Shown piece by piece: positions 19,512-27,848 of a stretch of DNA of 64,000 bases. The DNA comes from Pleurocapsa sp. PCC 7319 (lineage in GTDB: Bacteria > Cyanobacteriota > Cyanobacteriia > Cyanobacteriales > Xenococcaceae): the NCBI RefSeq assembly GCF_000332195.1, contig NZ_KB235922.1:1671902-1735901 (forward strand). The letters run 5' to 3'. The notes under the pieces are model-generated. The model saw nothing but the letters and a program-made list of their open reading frames with translations. It searched no databases and was not told the DNA's origin. A program made the translations under genes and the position numbers. Every line of letters starts with the position of its first letter. Position 1 is the first letter of the stretch.

Positions 19512-22500
19512 ATGCTAGTTTCTAACAAAGCTTCTGCTATTTTTACAATTAATCCTGCATCCGAGTCCATCAATAGCTCTACTTTCATTGCAAATTCATT
19601 CACAATTACTAATAACTCGGAAAACGGTCAAAAAATCAATAAAGTTGTCATCGATCTAAGTTCGGCTATCTTCAAAGATATAGTATTTGACCCTGACGGT
19701 ACCGCTGGGGATTTTGTGGGAAAAGCTTTTACAGTTAATGCAGAAGGTAATACAGGACATACTTCTTTTAACCACTTCTCTCCCCATGATGGTGGCTACT
19801 TCGGTTTAGAAATATTTTTCGATGATTTTCAACCCAATGAGACATTTCAGTTCTCTTTAGATATTGATCCGACCAGCATTAAAGGTACAAATTCTCCTGG
19901 ACCAGAACATTCTGGCAGCGTATCTGGTTTGGAGTTGGTGGGTTCAACTATAACTGTTGATTTTGATGATAATACAAGTGCAATGGGGCAACCCTACTAT
20001 ATTCCTGGTAGCAATGATGCTTCTACTACTATCATTCAAACTAATTTACCTGAAAAACCATCTTTAGAAATTATTGATGTACCCTCCGAAAGTATTACTT
20101 CTAATTCTGAACAAATAGTTAGGGTAACTGGTACTCCAGGTGCAGATATTTCTCTCTTAATTACTGAAGGTGCAATGTTTACGGAGAATGGCGCTGGCTT
20201 TGACATAGATGCGTATGAAGCCAATTCCGCTGTTACAATCGATGAAAAAATCGCTACTATCAATGATCAAGGTTTTGTTGATATTCCTGTTACTCTTACT
20301 CGTACAGATGTTAATAGCGGAGAAGCAGGGTTAAATATTTTCACCGCAGTAATCAAAGGGGAAAATGGTCTTACTAGTCATACTGCCGATGTTACTGTAG
20401 TCGAATACGATCCAACTTTTACTGAGGAAAGCACTGAAGGAATTGACGGTAGCGCTAACCCTGAAGCAATTCGCATTAATGCTGGTGGAGGTGCATTCAC
20501 TGACACTGATGGTAATTTTTGGATTGCTGACCAGTACTTTACCAATGGCAATGTTTATACTACTAGCTCCGATATTGTCAATACTAGCGACGATTCTCTT
20601 TACAATACTGAGCGTTTCATTCCTAACAGTGGTGAATTATCCTACGATATTCCGATTGAAAATGGTGATTATCAAGTAACTCTCAAATTTGCTGAGATTT
20701 ACTTTGGGGACTCAGGTAAAAGAGTCTTTGATGCTACTGCCGAGGGACAAACAGTTATCAACGACCTAGATCTTATTGCTCAAGCGGGTGGAAACAATAT
20801 TGCTCTCGATCAAACCTTCAATGTTACGGTCGCTGATGGAGTTCTGAATTTAGACTTTATTTCCGAAACTCAAAACGCTAAAATCTCTGGGATTGAAATT
20901 GTTCCGACATCCGATACCGATGGCGGCACTGACGGTGGCACCGATGGCGGTACTGACGGTGGTACTGACAGTGGCACCGATGGCGGTACTGACGGTGGTA
21001 CCGATGGCGGCACCAACCCTGAAGCAATTCGCATCAATGCTGGTGGAGGTGCATTCACGGACACTGATGGTAATTTTTGGATTGCTGACCAGTACTTTAC
21101 CAATGGTAATGTTTATACTAGTAGCTCCGATATTGTCAATACTAGCGACGATTCTCTTTACAATACTGAGCGTTTCATTCCTAACAGTGGTGAATTATCC
21201 TACGATATTCCGATTGAAAATGGTGATTATCAAGTAACTCTCAAATTTGCTGAGATTTACTTTGGGGACTCAGGTAAAAGAGTCTTTGATGCTACTGCCG
21301 AGGGACAAACAGTTATCAACGACCTAGATCTTATTGCTCAAGCGGGTGGAAACAATATTGCTCTCGATCAAACCTTCAATGTTACGGTCGCTGATGGAGT
21401 TCTGAATTTAGACTTTATTTCCGAAACTCAAAACGCTAAAATCTCTGGGATTGAAATTGTTCCGACATCCAATACCGATGGTGGCACTGACGATGGCACT
21501 GATGGTGGCACTGACGGTGGCACTGACGGTGCCACCAACATGGAAGCGATTCGTATTAATGCAGGAGGTGAAGACTACATTGATCCTTCTGGTAACTTGT
21601 GGATAGCCGATCAATATTTCAATGGAGGTGGTACTTTCAATACTTCCGATCCTATTTTCTCAACTGAATTAGATCCAATTTATCAATCGGAGCGTTGGGC
21701 AGGAAATCTGGCTTATGATATTCCTTTGAACAATGGTTTGTATTCAGTTAATCTCCATTTTGCAGAAATTTACCATACAGCCTCTCAACAAAGGAAGTTT
21801 GACGTATCTATTGAGGGAGAACAAGTAATTGATGGGTTAGATATCTATGCCTCAACTAAAAATGCCTTTGACCCTGGTCACGACAAAGCTTATGTAGCCA
21901 GCATAGCTCCAGTTCAGATAATCGACGGTATTTTAGATTTAGATTTAAATGCCACCATTAATAATGCCAAAATTTCTGGAATTGAAATTATTCCTTTAGC
22001 TGGCTCTCAAATTATTATTCAAGAAACTCAAGGTTCCACATTAGTCAAAGAAAATGGTAATGGAGATAGCTATTCTTTGACCTTAACTGAACAACCCACC
22101 AGTAATGTTGTAATTAATATTGACCCCAATAACTTACTGACAACCGATAAATCTCAGATTGTATTTACACCTGAAAATTGGAGTACATCTCAAACAGTTA
22201 TCGTCAGTGCTGATAATAATAATCAAGCAAGCGGTACTAAATTTTCATCCATTAGTCACAGTGTTGTCAGCGCGGATAGCACTTACGATGGCTATAACTT
22301 ACCGGAACTCTCGGTAGAAATTAGTGATGACGATGTTGTTCCAGTTAAATTCAGTCAAAAAACTATTGCCACTGATGTCGATCCAAGCCCTTACACTGGA
22401 TCAACAGTCGGAAATTGGGGTCCTGATGGTCGTCTTTATGTAGGTACTTATAGCGGTGTTATTAAAGCCTACACTTTCGACGATAATTACAACATAACTG

Positions 22501-23894
22501 ATACGGAGGTAATCGATACCCTAGTTGGTCAATCTAATTCCAACATCTTAGGTATTGCTTTTAATCCTTTTGACAGCTCTGAAAACCCTCAAATCTATGT
22601 ATCTCATAGTCAGCTATTTGCTAACAATAATGGAAAAGGCTTCCCCACAACTGAATTGTCTACCTACAGTGGTCAAGTTTCAGTACTCAGTGGAAATAAC
22701 TTCTCTAATCTAGATCCCTTAATCACTGGATTACCTGTTTCTAATCACGATCACGGTGTCAACGATCTGATCTTTGATAACAATGGAAATTTATATATTG
22801 CAGTTGGAGGTAACACCAACGCAGGTATCACCAACGACAAAATAGGTGGTATCCCTGAATCTCCTCTCTCCGCAGCAGTATTAAAGGCAGAAATCACTAA
22901 GCCGGATTTCAACGGTAATATTAAATACAATTTGGTGACTGATATCGATCCAGATAATTATGATGATTTACCAAATGATTTTGACCCCAACACAGATCTT
23001 GATTTTGACCCCGCACAAAGTCAAGTGTTTGGAGATCTGGTAGAAGTTGTACCAGGTGTAGATGTTTCCGTCTACTCGAGCGGATTAAGAAATACATTCA
23101 GTCTCCTTTTGACCACAAATGATTTGATTTATGGGGTAGAAAATGGGGCTAATGGCTCATTTGGAGATGTGTCTACTTCAGCTACTACCCAAGAGCCATT
23201 CCCAGCTAACAAACATGCTGATGAGTTAAATCTACTTGAAGAAAACGGATACTATGGTTTTGCCAATCGCAGTCGTGGTATCTACGATGATAGACAAAAT
23301 GTTTATCATGGTCCTTCTGAAACTAGTAATAGTGAATACACTGCACCTTTAACTACTTTAATTTCATCATCTAATGGTCTGGATGAGTATCGCTCTAATT
23401 CATTTGGTGGTCAGTTAAAAGGAGACTTACTCGTTCAAAAATTTAATGGTAAGGTATCATTTATCTCTCTTTCAGAAGATGGGACTCAAGTGGAGAACAA
23501 GCAAGAATTGAACAATGTGGCAGATGGTCTAGATGTCTTTGCTGCACCAAGAGGTGCAATTGTTGGGGTTGACTTCTTTGAAGATAAAATCACAGTAGCA
23601 CTACCTGATGATGCTTCCATCAGTGATGACCCAACCGCTTTAGACATATTTCCTTGGAGAGCTCCCGCAACTGGTGGTAACTTGTTTGTTATTGGTGGAG
23701 ATAACTTCGGTGACATCAATAATACAACTGTTACCATCGGTGGAGAAGTTGCACAACTATCTTCTGTATCCGATGGCTTAATTTACGGAAATTTACCAAC
23801 CTTTGATAATCCTTCTGGCGATTTTGTAGATGTAGTGGTTGAAAGTGTTGGTCAGATTTCTGTCCTTGATGATGCTTTCCTTGCTCTAGCGTAG
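19512..23894 (+). CDS. Large extracellular-type protein: three malectin-like domains, sugar-dehydrogenase-like propeller, IPT/TIG
   Basis: 1460 residues, acidic and Asn/Asp/Gly-rich, with no classical signal peptide; such cyanobacterial proteins are often exported by type I secretion, which is inference here. Residues 1-180 and 180-310 are two beta-rich domains I cannot name. Three malectin-like domains follow at about 315-467, 501-655 and 674-826 (each opens with EAIRINAGG and contains WIADQYF and LKFAEIY or LHFAEIY), joined by GGTDGG linkers. A short module with FTPENWSTSQTVIV lies at about 830-935. Residues 945-1375 resemble the propeller of PQQ-type glucose/sorbosone dehydrogenases (GNWGPDGRLYVGTYSG, HDHGVNDLIFDNNGNLYIAVGG). 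The end (about 1385-1460) is IPT/TIG-like. It probably binds surface glycans; catalysis is unproven. It stands alone in its transcript. Confidence 0.8.
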   Translation: MLVSNKASAIFTINPASESINSSTFIANSFTITNNSENGQKINKVVIDLSSAIFKDIVFDPDGTAGDFVGKAFTVNAEGNTGHTSFNHFSPHDGGYFGLEIFFDDFQPNETFQFSLDIDPTSIKGTNSPGPEHSGSVSGLELVGSTITVDFDDNTSAMGQPYYIPGSNDASTTIIQTNLPEKPSLEIIDVPSESITSNSEQIVRVTGTPGADISLLITEGAMFTENGAGFDIDAYEANSAVTIDEKIATINDQGFVDIPVTLTRTDVNSGEAGLNIFTAVIKGENGLTSHTADVTVVEYDPTFTEESTEGIDGSANPEAIRINAGGGAFTDTDGNFWIADQYFTNGNVYTTSSDIVNTSDDSLYNTERFIPNSGELSYDIPIENGDYQVTLKFAEIYFGDSGKRVFDATAEGQTVINDLDLIAQAGGNNIALDQTFNVTVADGVLNLDFISETQNAKISGIEIVPTSDTDGGTDGGTDGGTDGGTDSGTDGGTDGGTDGGTNPEAIRINAGGGAFTDTDGNFWIADQYFTNGNVYTSSSDIVNTSDDSLYNTERFIPNSGELSYDIPIENGDYQVTLKFAEIYFGDSGKRVFDATAEGQTVINDLDLIAQAGGNNIALDQTFNVTVADGVLNLDFISETQNAKISGIEIVPTSNTDGGTDDGTDGGTDGGTDGATNMEAIRINAGGEDYIDPSGNLWIADQYFNGGGTFNTSDPIFSTELDPIYQSERWAGNLAYDIPLNNGLYSVNLHFAEIYHTASQQRKFDVSIEGEQVIDGLDIYASTKNAFDPGHDKAYVASIAPVQIIDGILDLDLNATINNAKISGIEIIPLAGSQIIIQETQGSTLVKENGNGDSYSLTLTEQPTSNVVINIDPNNLLTTDKSQIVFTPENWSTSQTVIVSADNNNQASGTKFSSISHSVVSADSTYDGYNLPELSVEISDDDVVPVKFSQKTIATDVDPSPYTGSTVGNWGPDGRLYVGTYSGVIKAYTFDDNYNITDTEVIDTLVGQSNSNILGIAFNPFDSSENPQIYVSHSQLFANNNGKGFPTTELSTYSGQVSVLSGNNFSNLDPLITGLPVSNHDHGVNDLIFDNNGNLYIAVGGNTNAGITNDKIGGIPESPLSAAVLKAEITKPDFNGNIKYNLVTDIDPDNYDDLPNDFDPNTDLDFDPAQSQVFGDLVEVVPGVDVSVYSSGLRNTFSLLLTTNDLIYGVENGANGSFGDVSTSATTQEPFPANKHADELNLLEENGYYGFANRSRGIYDDRQNVYHGPSETSNSEYTAPLTTLISSSNGLDEYRSNSFGGQLKGDLLVQKFNGKVSFISLSEDGTQVENKQELNNVADGLDVFAAPRGAIVGVDFFEDKITVALPDDASISDDPTALDIFPWRAPATGGNLFVIGGDNFGDINNTTVTIGGEVAQLSSVSDGLIYGNLPTFDNPSGDFVDVVVESVGQISVLDDAFLALA
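20457..21470 (+). repeat. Near-identical tandem duplication of a malectin-domain segment
   Basis: The segment 20457 to about 20912 recurs at 21015 to about 21470, offset 558 bases. By eye I find only about five base differences in roughly 455 bases: 20475 region ATT/ATC, ACT/ACG, GGC/GGT, ACT/AGT (Thr to Ser) and a final GAT/AAT (Asp to Asn). The third malectin unit (from about 21534) is clearly diverged. The first two are therefore a recent duplication or have been homogenised by gene conversion. Confidence 0.92.
20915..21014 (+). repeat. 12-base tandem repeat encoding the GGTD linker
   Basis: A run of imperfect 12-base units encodes about eight GGTD repeats between malectin units 1 and 2. 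A shorter run of the same unit sits at about 21472-21530 between units 2 and 3. The units differ at third positions (GGC/GGT, ACC/ACT). Such runs are prone to slippage and may have seeded the domain duplication. Confidence 0.85.
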
Positions 23895-23946
23895 ATAACA
23901 TAAAACAGAAAAAGGTTTGTTAAAACCCCCTATAAATAATTATTGT

Positions 23947-23970
23947 AGAGACGTATTTTGGTACGTCTCT
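23947..23970. repeat. Interspersed palindrome, possible terminator of the surface-protein gene
   Basis: A perfect 9-base inverted repeat, AGAGACGTA and TACGTCTCT, with a 6-base loop, 53 bases after the stop of the surface-protein gene. The arms match the AGAGACG-type palindromes that are scattered through many cyanobacterial genomes. No T-run follows, so a role in transcription termination is only possible, not shown. Confidence 0.65.
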
Positions 23971-24090
23971 ATGTGATTTCAAGGTCTTATACGAAATCTT
24001 TGAAACTCAATAGCAATAGCTTTAGCGTTCTCAGTCTTTTACCTAAGTAAGTTTAAGAGCTGACAGCTGACATCTTTTAAAGGTAAACTA

Positions 24091-25494
24091 CTAACAATGT
24101 CCAGATTTTACTGGTTTATAAATAATACAGTTACGACCTTTAAGTTTGGCATCATATAAAGCATTGTCAGCAGCTGAAATTAAAGTATGAGGCGACGAGC
24201 TAGTATCAGGAATAATGCTAGAAACTCCTAAGCTTAGACTGATAATCTGATCTACTTGAGATGAATGATGAAGTATCTGCAGGTCTTGAATTTGTTCTTG
24301 AATTTCTTCGGCTACTGTAATTGCACCTTGTCCTTTCGTATGTGGCAAAATGACAGCAAATTCTTCTCCACCATAGCGAAACGCAATATCAGCAGGGCGT
24401 TTGACAGCTCGTTCTATCGCTTGAGCAACTTCGTAAAGACAATTATCTCCTGCTTGGTGTCCATAGGTATCATTGTAAGCTTTGAAATAGTCTACATCAC
24501 AAAGAATTAATGATAAATATTCTTGGTCGCGAGCGCATCGTGACCATTCTTGAGTAAAATATTCATCAAAACGACGGCGATTAGCTATTTGAGTCAGACT
24601 ATCAATGTTGGCTTGGTAAGTTAACCGTAAATTGGCTTTTTTAAGAGTGATTTCTATTTGCTTGCGATCGCTGATATCTCTAAAAGTCATCGCAAAACCA
24701 TCTCCTAATTTTACGGCAACGATCTGAAACCAAGCAGTTAAGGATGAAGATTTATAATAATACTCTTGTTCTAATACAGTACAAGTTTCTACTACCTGGA
24801 CAAATAAGTTAAATAGTCCATCAAATAAATGACCAGGAGATTCCTCGACAAACAATCTTTTTCCTTTAAGACTTTCAGTTGTGCCCCCTACAGTCATTGC
24901 TGCTACGGGATTAGCAATTAACCAACGAAAATCGGTAATTTGACCCTGGCGATCGCGAATTGCTTCAAAAGCAGCTACTCCATCCAAAGAACTATTAAGT
25001 ACCCCTGTCAACAAAGCACGAGATCTGTTTAATTCTCTTTCTGCAATTTGTCTTTCTGCAACTTCTTCTCCAAGTATCTGTCTAAATTTTTGTTGCTGTT
25101 TCATAGTAGCTAATTGTGCTTTTACCCGAAAAACTACTTCTTCGACAAAAAAAGGCTTTGTAATATAGTCGATTCCGCCGACTTTAAAAGCCTCTAACTT
25201 ATCAAATTCTGAGTCTAAACCACTTAGAAAGATAATTGGTATATGTTGAGTTGCTTCTTGAGACTTTAAGACACGACAAACTTGATAGCCATCCATCATT
25301 GGCAGCATGATATCTAGCAAGATTAAGTCTGGACATTTCGCCTTAATAATAGATAAAGCCATTTCGCCGTCAGTAGCCGAATTGACTTCATATCCGTGAC
25401 TACTGAGCAAAGATGATAAAAGTCTAATATTGTCTGGCAAATCATCCACTATTAGTATAGATTCTTGTAGCTTTTCGTTATGCTTTGTGCTCAT
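24091..25494 (-). CDS. Response-regulator diguanylate cyclase (REC-PAS-GGDEF)
   Basis: 467 residues. A REC domain occupies about 12-130, with the phospho-acceptor Asp in LILLDIMLPMMDG and the conserved Lys in ITKPFF. A PAS-like segment follows (about 160-280, MTFRDISDRKQ at its end). The GGDEF domain (about 295-460) has the active-site motif GGEEF in FRYGGEEFAVILPH. RPAD lies just before it and fits the RxxD inhibitory site for product feedback. It should make cyclic di-GMP when the REC domain is phosphorylated. It has no kinase beside it. ATG start, convergent with the large surface-protein gene; a link between cyclic di-GMP and surface glycan is attractive but only contextual. Confidence 0.9.
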   Translation of the reverse strand: MSTKHNEKLQESILIVDDLPDNIRLLSSLLSSHGYEVNSATDGEMALSIIKAKCPDLILLDIMLPMMDGYQVCRVLKSQEATQHIPIIFLSGLDSEFDKLEAFKVGGIDYITKPFFVEEVVFRVKAQLATMKQQQKFRQILGEEVAERQIAERELNRSRALLTGVLNSSLDGVAAFEAIRDRQGQITDFRWLIANPVAAMTVGGTTESLKGKRLFVEESPGHLFDGLFNLFVQVVETCTVLEQEYYYKSSSLTAWFQIVAVKLGDGFAMTFRDISDRKQIEITLKKANLRLTYQANIDSLTQIANRRRFDEYFTQEWSRCARDQEYLSLILCDVDYFKAYNDTYGHQAGDNCLYEVAQAIERAVKRPADIAFRYGGEEFAVILPHTKGQGAITVAEEIQEQIQDLQILHHSSQVDQIISLSLGVSSIIPDTSSSPHTLISAADNALYDAKLKGRNCIIYKPVKSGHC

Positions 25495-26497
25495 GTACCA
25501 CGATTGGGTAATGACTTACTTTCCTAGCTTGAATTAAATACATATGTTGACAGATGAAGACAAATTCAATTGAAAGAATTGGACCTAAAATTGTTTCAGT
25601 ATTAGACACATTAAAACAGTTTCAAAATTGCTTAGCATAGATAGTCACAAAAACATGACTATTAGTTTGTAATCAAACAAGCACATAAACTACATCAATC
25701 GTTATCTAAAAAATTTATTCTGTCTTAATAGTCATTTAACATTTTTATATTCTGAGCCTATAGATGATTAATTTATAGAAATTTTGAATATCAGCCAATA
25801 TAGGAGTCACAGATTACTCCACCGTAAAAGCGGCGAAACCGCTCCCAGGAACCAGTATTTGCTCACGGGAATCCCCTTAAGACCAAACTGCTTTACCGCG
25901 TCTGAGTAAAACGCATGACTAAGGCTGAAGCAATATGTATACTCGATAAAAGAGAATGGACATAAGTGGCGAACCCTAAAGGGTGAAGCAGTTTCTTCTT
26001 GATGAAGTTGTTCATGGGGGAAACCCCCGCCCTCGACAGTTCCTTCAAGCGGGGGAACCCCGCCAACGGACTGTCTCGCAAGACCACACTTCATCGCTTT
26101 AAGCGGGACAAAGGCGTTTGGTTCGCCGCATGTACCCCGCCAACGAACTGCTTCACCGAATCGCCTTGGTGCAGTGACCATGGGTCAAAATTGATGATTA
26201 AGTCTCAGTCATACATCAGTTATATCATCTATTTTTATGGGCGCAAACGGATGTTGGGCATCAATTCTGATTTCCCATGATTAGTGGAGCATCTTCGATG
26301 ATTTAACTGTCTGAGCAACAGTATAAATTACACAATAATAATAATTTTTCAACCCAAATCCTACAGAAACACTCGCAATGTATCTCTATAGATATAAATA
26401 TCAATGCTATTTAGTTAATCGAATATTTTCTAATAAATATTGAAACTTCAATTGATTTCTTCAACCTGAAAACTGATTCGCCTACTAGCGAATCAGT
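25495..26497. other. 1 kb noncoding stretch with a GC-rich palindromic mosaic
   Basis: The outer parts are AT-rich and empty. The core, 25801-26180, is far richer in GC and packed with short hairpins: GCGG-CGAAA-CCGC near 25831, GGGGG-AAA-CCCCC at 26016-26028, and a GCGGGGG/CCCCGC pair near 26049-26062. A 17-base phrase, ACCCCGCCAACGGACTG, at 26057-26073 recurs with one change at 26134-26150. Open frames cross it on both strands but none has family resemblance. It looks like nested, decayed palindromic repeats or the end of a lost mobile element. Confidence 0.6.
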
Positions 26498-26710
26498 TTA
26501 CAAAGACTGTCGAGAAGCAAACTTTTCTATGACTGCCTGAGTTTCCCGTAGCATTTGCTGTCTACTGTTACCTAAACTGGTATTAGTTAGTGTGGGGACT
26601 AAATTACGGGCTTGTAATGCCATGTGTATCTGTAGCTGGGCTACGTACTCGCCAATATCTTCACGAAATAATTCTTGTTTTTGTTCTTGGTTGCGAGATG
26701 AGATATCCAA
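26498..26710 (-). CDS. Small conserved-looking hypothetical protein
   Basis: About 70 residues, hydrophilic, Gln-rich and predicted helical (QKQELFREDIGEYVAQLQIH, then RQQMLRETQAVIEKF). I do not recognise the family. The frame could start at a TTG at 26719, but an AGGAG at 26720-26724 abuts that codon; the TTG at 26710 lies nine bases after it and is the better start. A possible role is unknown. It has the same strand as cobI, 250 bases downstream of it, with an AT-rich spacer between. Its codon use and length look gene-like, but proof needs comparison with other cyanobacteria. Confidence 0.55.
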   Translation of the reverse strand: MDISSRNQEQKQELFREDIGEYVAQLQIHMALQARNLVPTLTNTSLGNSRQQMLRETQAVIEKFASRQSL

Positions 26711-26967
26711 AGCGTCCAACTCCTATTGCTTAAACTATAAAATCAGCCTAACTTCCAATTTAAATTAACATGAAGAATGACTATTTTGTAAGGCTTTCGA
26801 CAAATAAAAAATATTTTGCAATATTTTTTATTAAGAAACTTAAACTTTGTGTTTATAATTATTCTGCTTCAAATTTTCTATTTTTAACCAATGGTCATAG
26901 ATTACTCTGCCGTACCCATTCCAGGATAAATGAAACGACAGAGGAATCTGTGAAAATGCTTTTTAAT

Positions 26968-27672
26968 TTACTGCTTAATCAACAATATTGAAAAATAAGA
27001 TAAATTTAGCTCAGGGCAATTACTTAAGTCGTCATAAATTTTTTGCTCGGGAAAAGTCGCTTTTTCTACAATCCAACTAGAATTTAATAGATTTCGCTCC
27101 TTGAGAATCTGCCAAACTTGTTGATAAACAGAACTAACTTTAAGCAAAATCACTACTTCAGCCCATTCTAATGTTGCTTCTATTTCTGATATCGTATGTA
27201 TAGCAGGGAGTATAGCTAATTTCTGATGATTTACCACTAGCGGAATTTTTAAGACAGAGGCGATCGCCATAGGAGAACACACTCCAGGTACAGTTTCTAC
27301 TTTCGCTTTTGGATGCAACTGTTGTAAGGTTTGAGCTAAATAAGTAAAAGTACTATAAAAACTGATATCTCCTAGACAGGCAAAGGCAACGTTGACCCCC
27401 TGATTTAAATAGTGCCAAACTTGTTGTGCAGTTTTTTGCCAAGCTATTTGTAATCTGGCTATATCTTGAACATAGGGAAATTCCAGAGGTAAAATTTTCT
27501 GTTGTGGGAGTAGCCAACTAGAAATAATATTTTCAGCTATTCCTGGACAATTATTAGTTCCTGCGGGGAAAGCAACAACTGGGCTAGTTTGTAAGATGCG
27601 TAATCCTTTGACTGTAATCAATTCGGGGTCGCCACTTCCCACGCTAATACCGTATAGTATTCCTAGTTCCAC
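26968..27672 (-). CDS. cobI: Precorrin-2 C20-methyltransferase
   Basis: 234 residues, normal family length. The N-terminus has YGISVGSGDPELITVKGLR, the SAM-binding tetrapyrrole methylase loop, then FPAGTNNCPGIAENI. CLGDISFYSTF and VPGVCSPMAIA are the second and third family motifs; the combination is typical of CobI/CbiL, which methylates precorrin-2 at C20 in cobalamin synthesis using SAM. The start is a GTG at 27672. It is divergent from the SLH lipoprotein gene with 176 bases between, and there is no other cobalamin gene nearby, as is usual in cyanobacteria where the pathway is scattered. I see no cobalamin riboswitch in the spacer. Confidence 0.9.
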   Translation of the reverse strand: MELGILYGISVGSGDPELITVKGLRILQTSPVVAFPAGTNNCPGIAENIISSWLLPQQKILPLEFPYVQDIARLQIAWQKTAQQVWHYLNQGVNVAFACLGDISFYSTFTYLAQTLQQLHPKAKVETVPGVCSPMAIASVLKIPLVVNHQKLAILPAIHTISEIEATLEWAEVVILLKVSSVYQQVWQILKERNLLNSSWIVEKATFPEQKIYDDLSNCPELNLSYFSILLIKQ

Positions 27673-27848
27673 TCTGTAGTTTGATTGTTTTTAGGTAAAA
27701 GTATACTCCACCATAGCGCGACCTCTATCACCTTGATCCAGAATGAAAGCTTTTTAATCCTAAGTTTCTAGTTAGCGTTTAGGAAGGGAAGATGTCAAAA
27801 TTTCTTTAGGTATTAAAATTGGATAATTATTAATTCGGGCAGGTAGCT

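Noticed and set aside
20893-21237. Alternative frames across the GGTD repeat of the surface-protein gene
   Set aside because: They are by-products of the periodic repeat and copy the malectin duplication in another frame.
25807-26181. Minus-strand frame of 124 residues through the GC-rich mosaic
   Set aside because: Composition comes from hairpins, both strands are open in several frames and no family pattern is seen.
26770-26991. Small plus-strand frame of 73 residues next to cobI
   Set aside because: AT-rich low-information peptide running into the cobI end, no ribosome site.
27673-27848. Cobalamin riboswitch upstream of cobI
   Set aside because: No B12-box-like sequence or matching long hairpin set was seen in the spacer.
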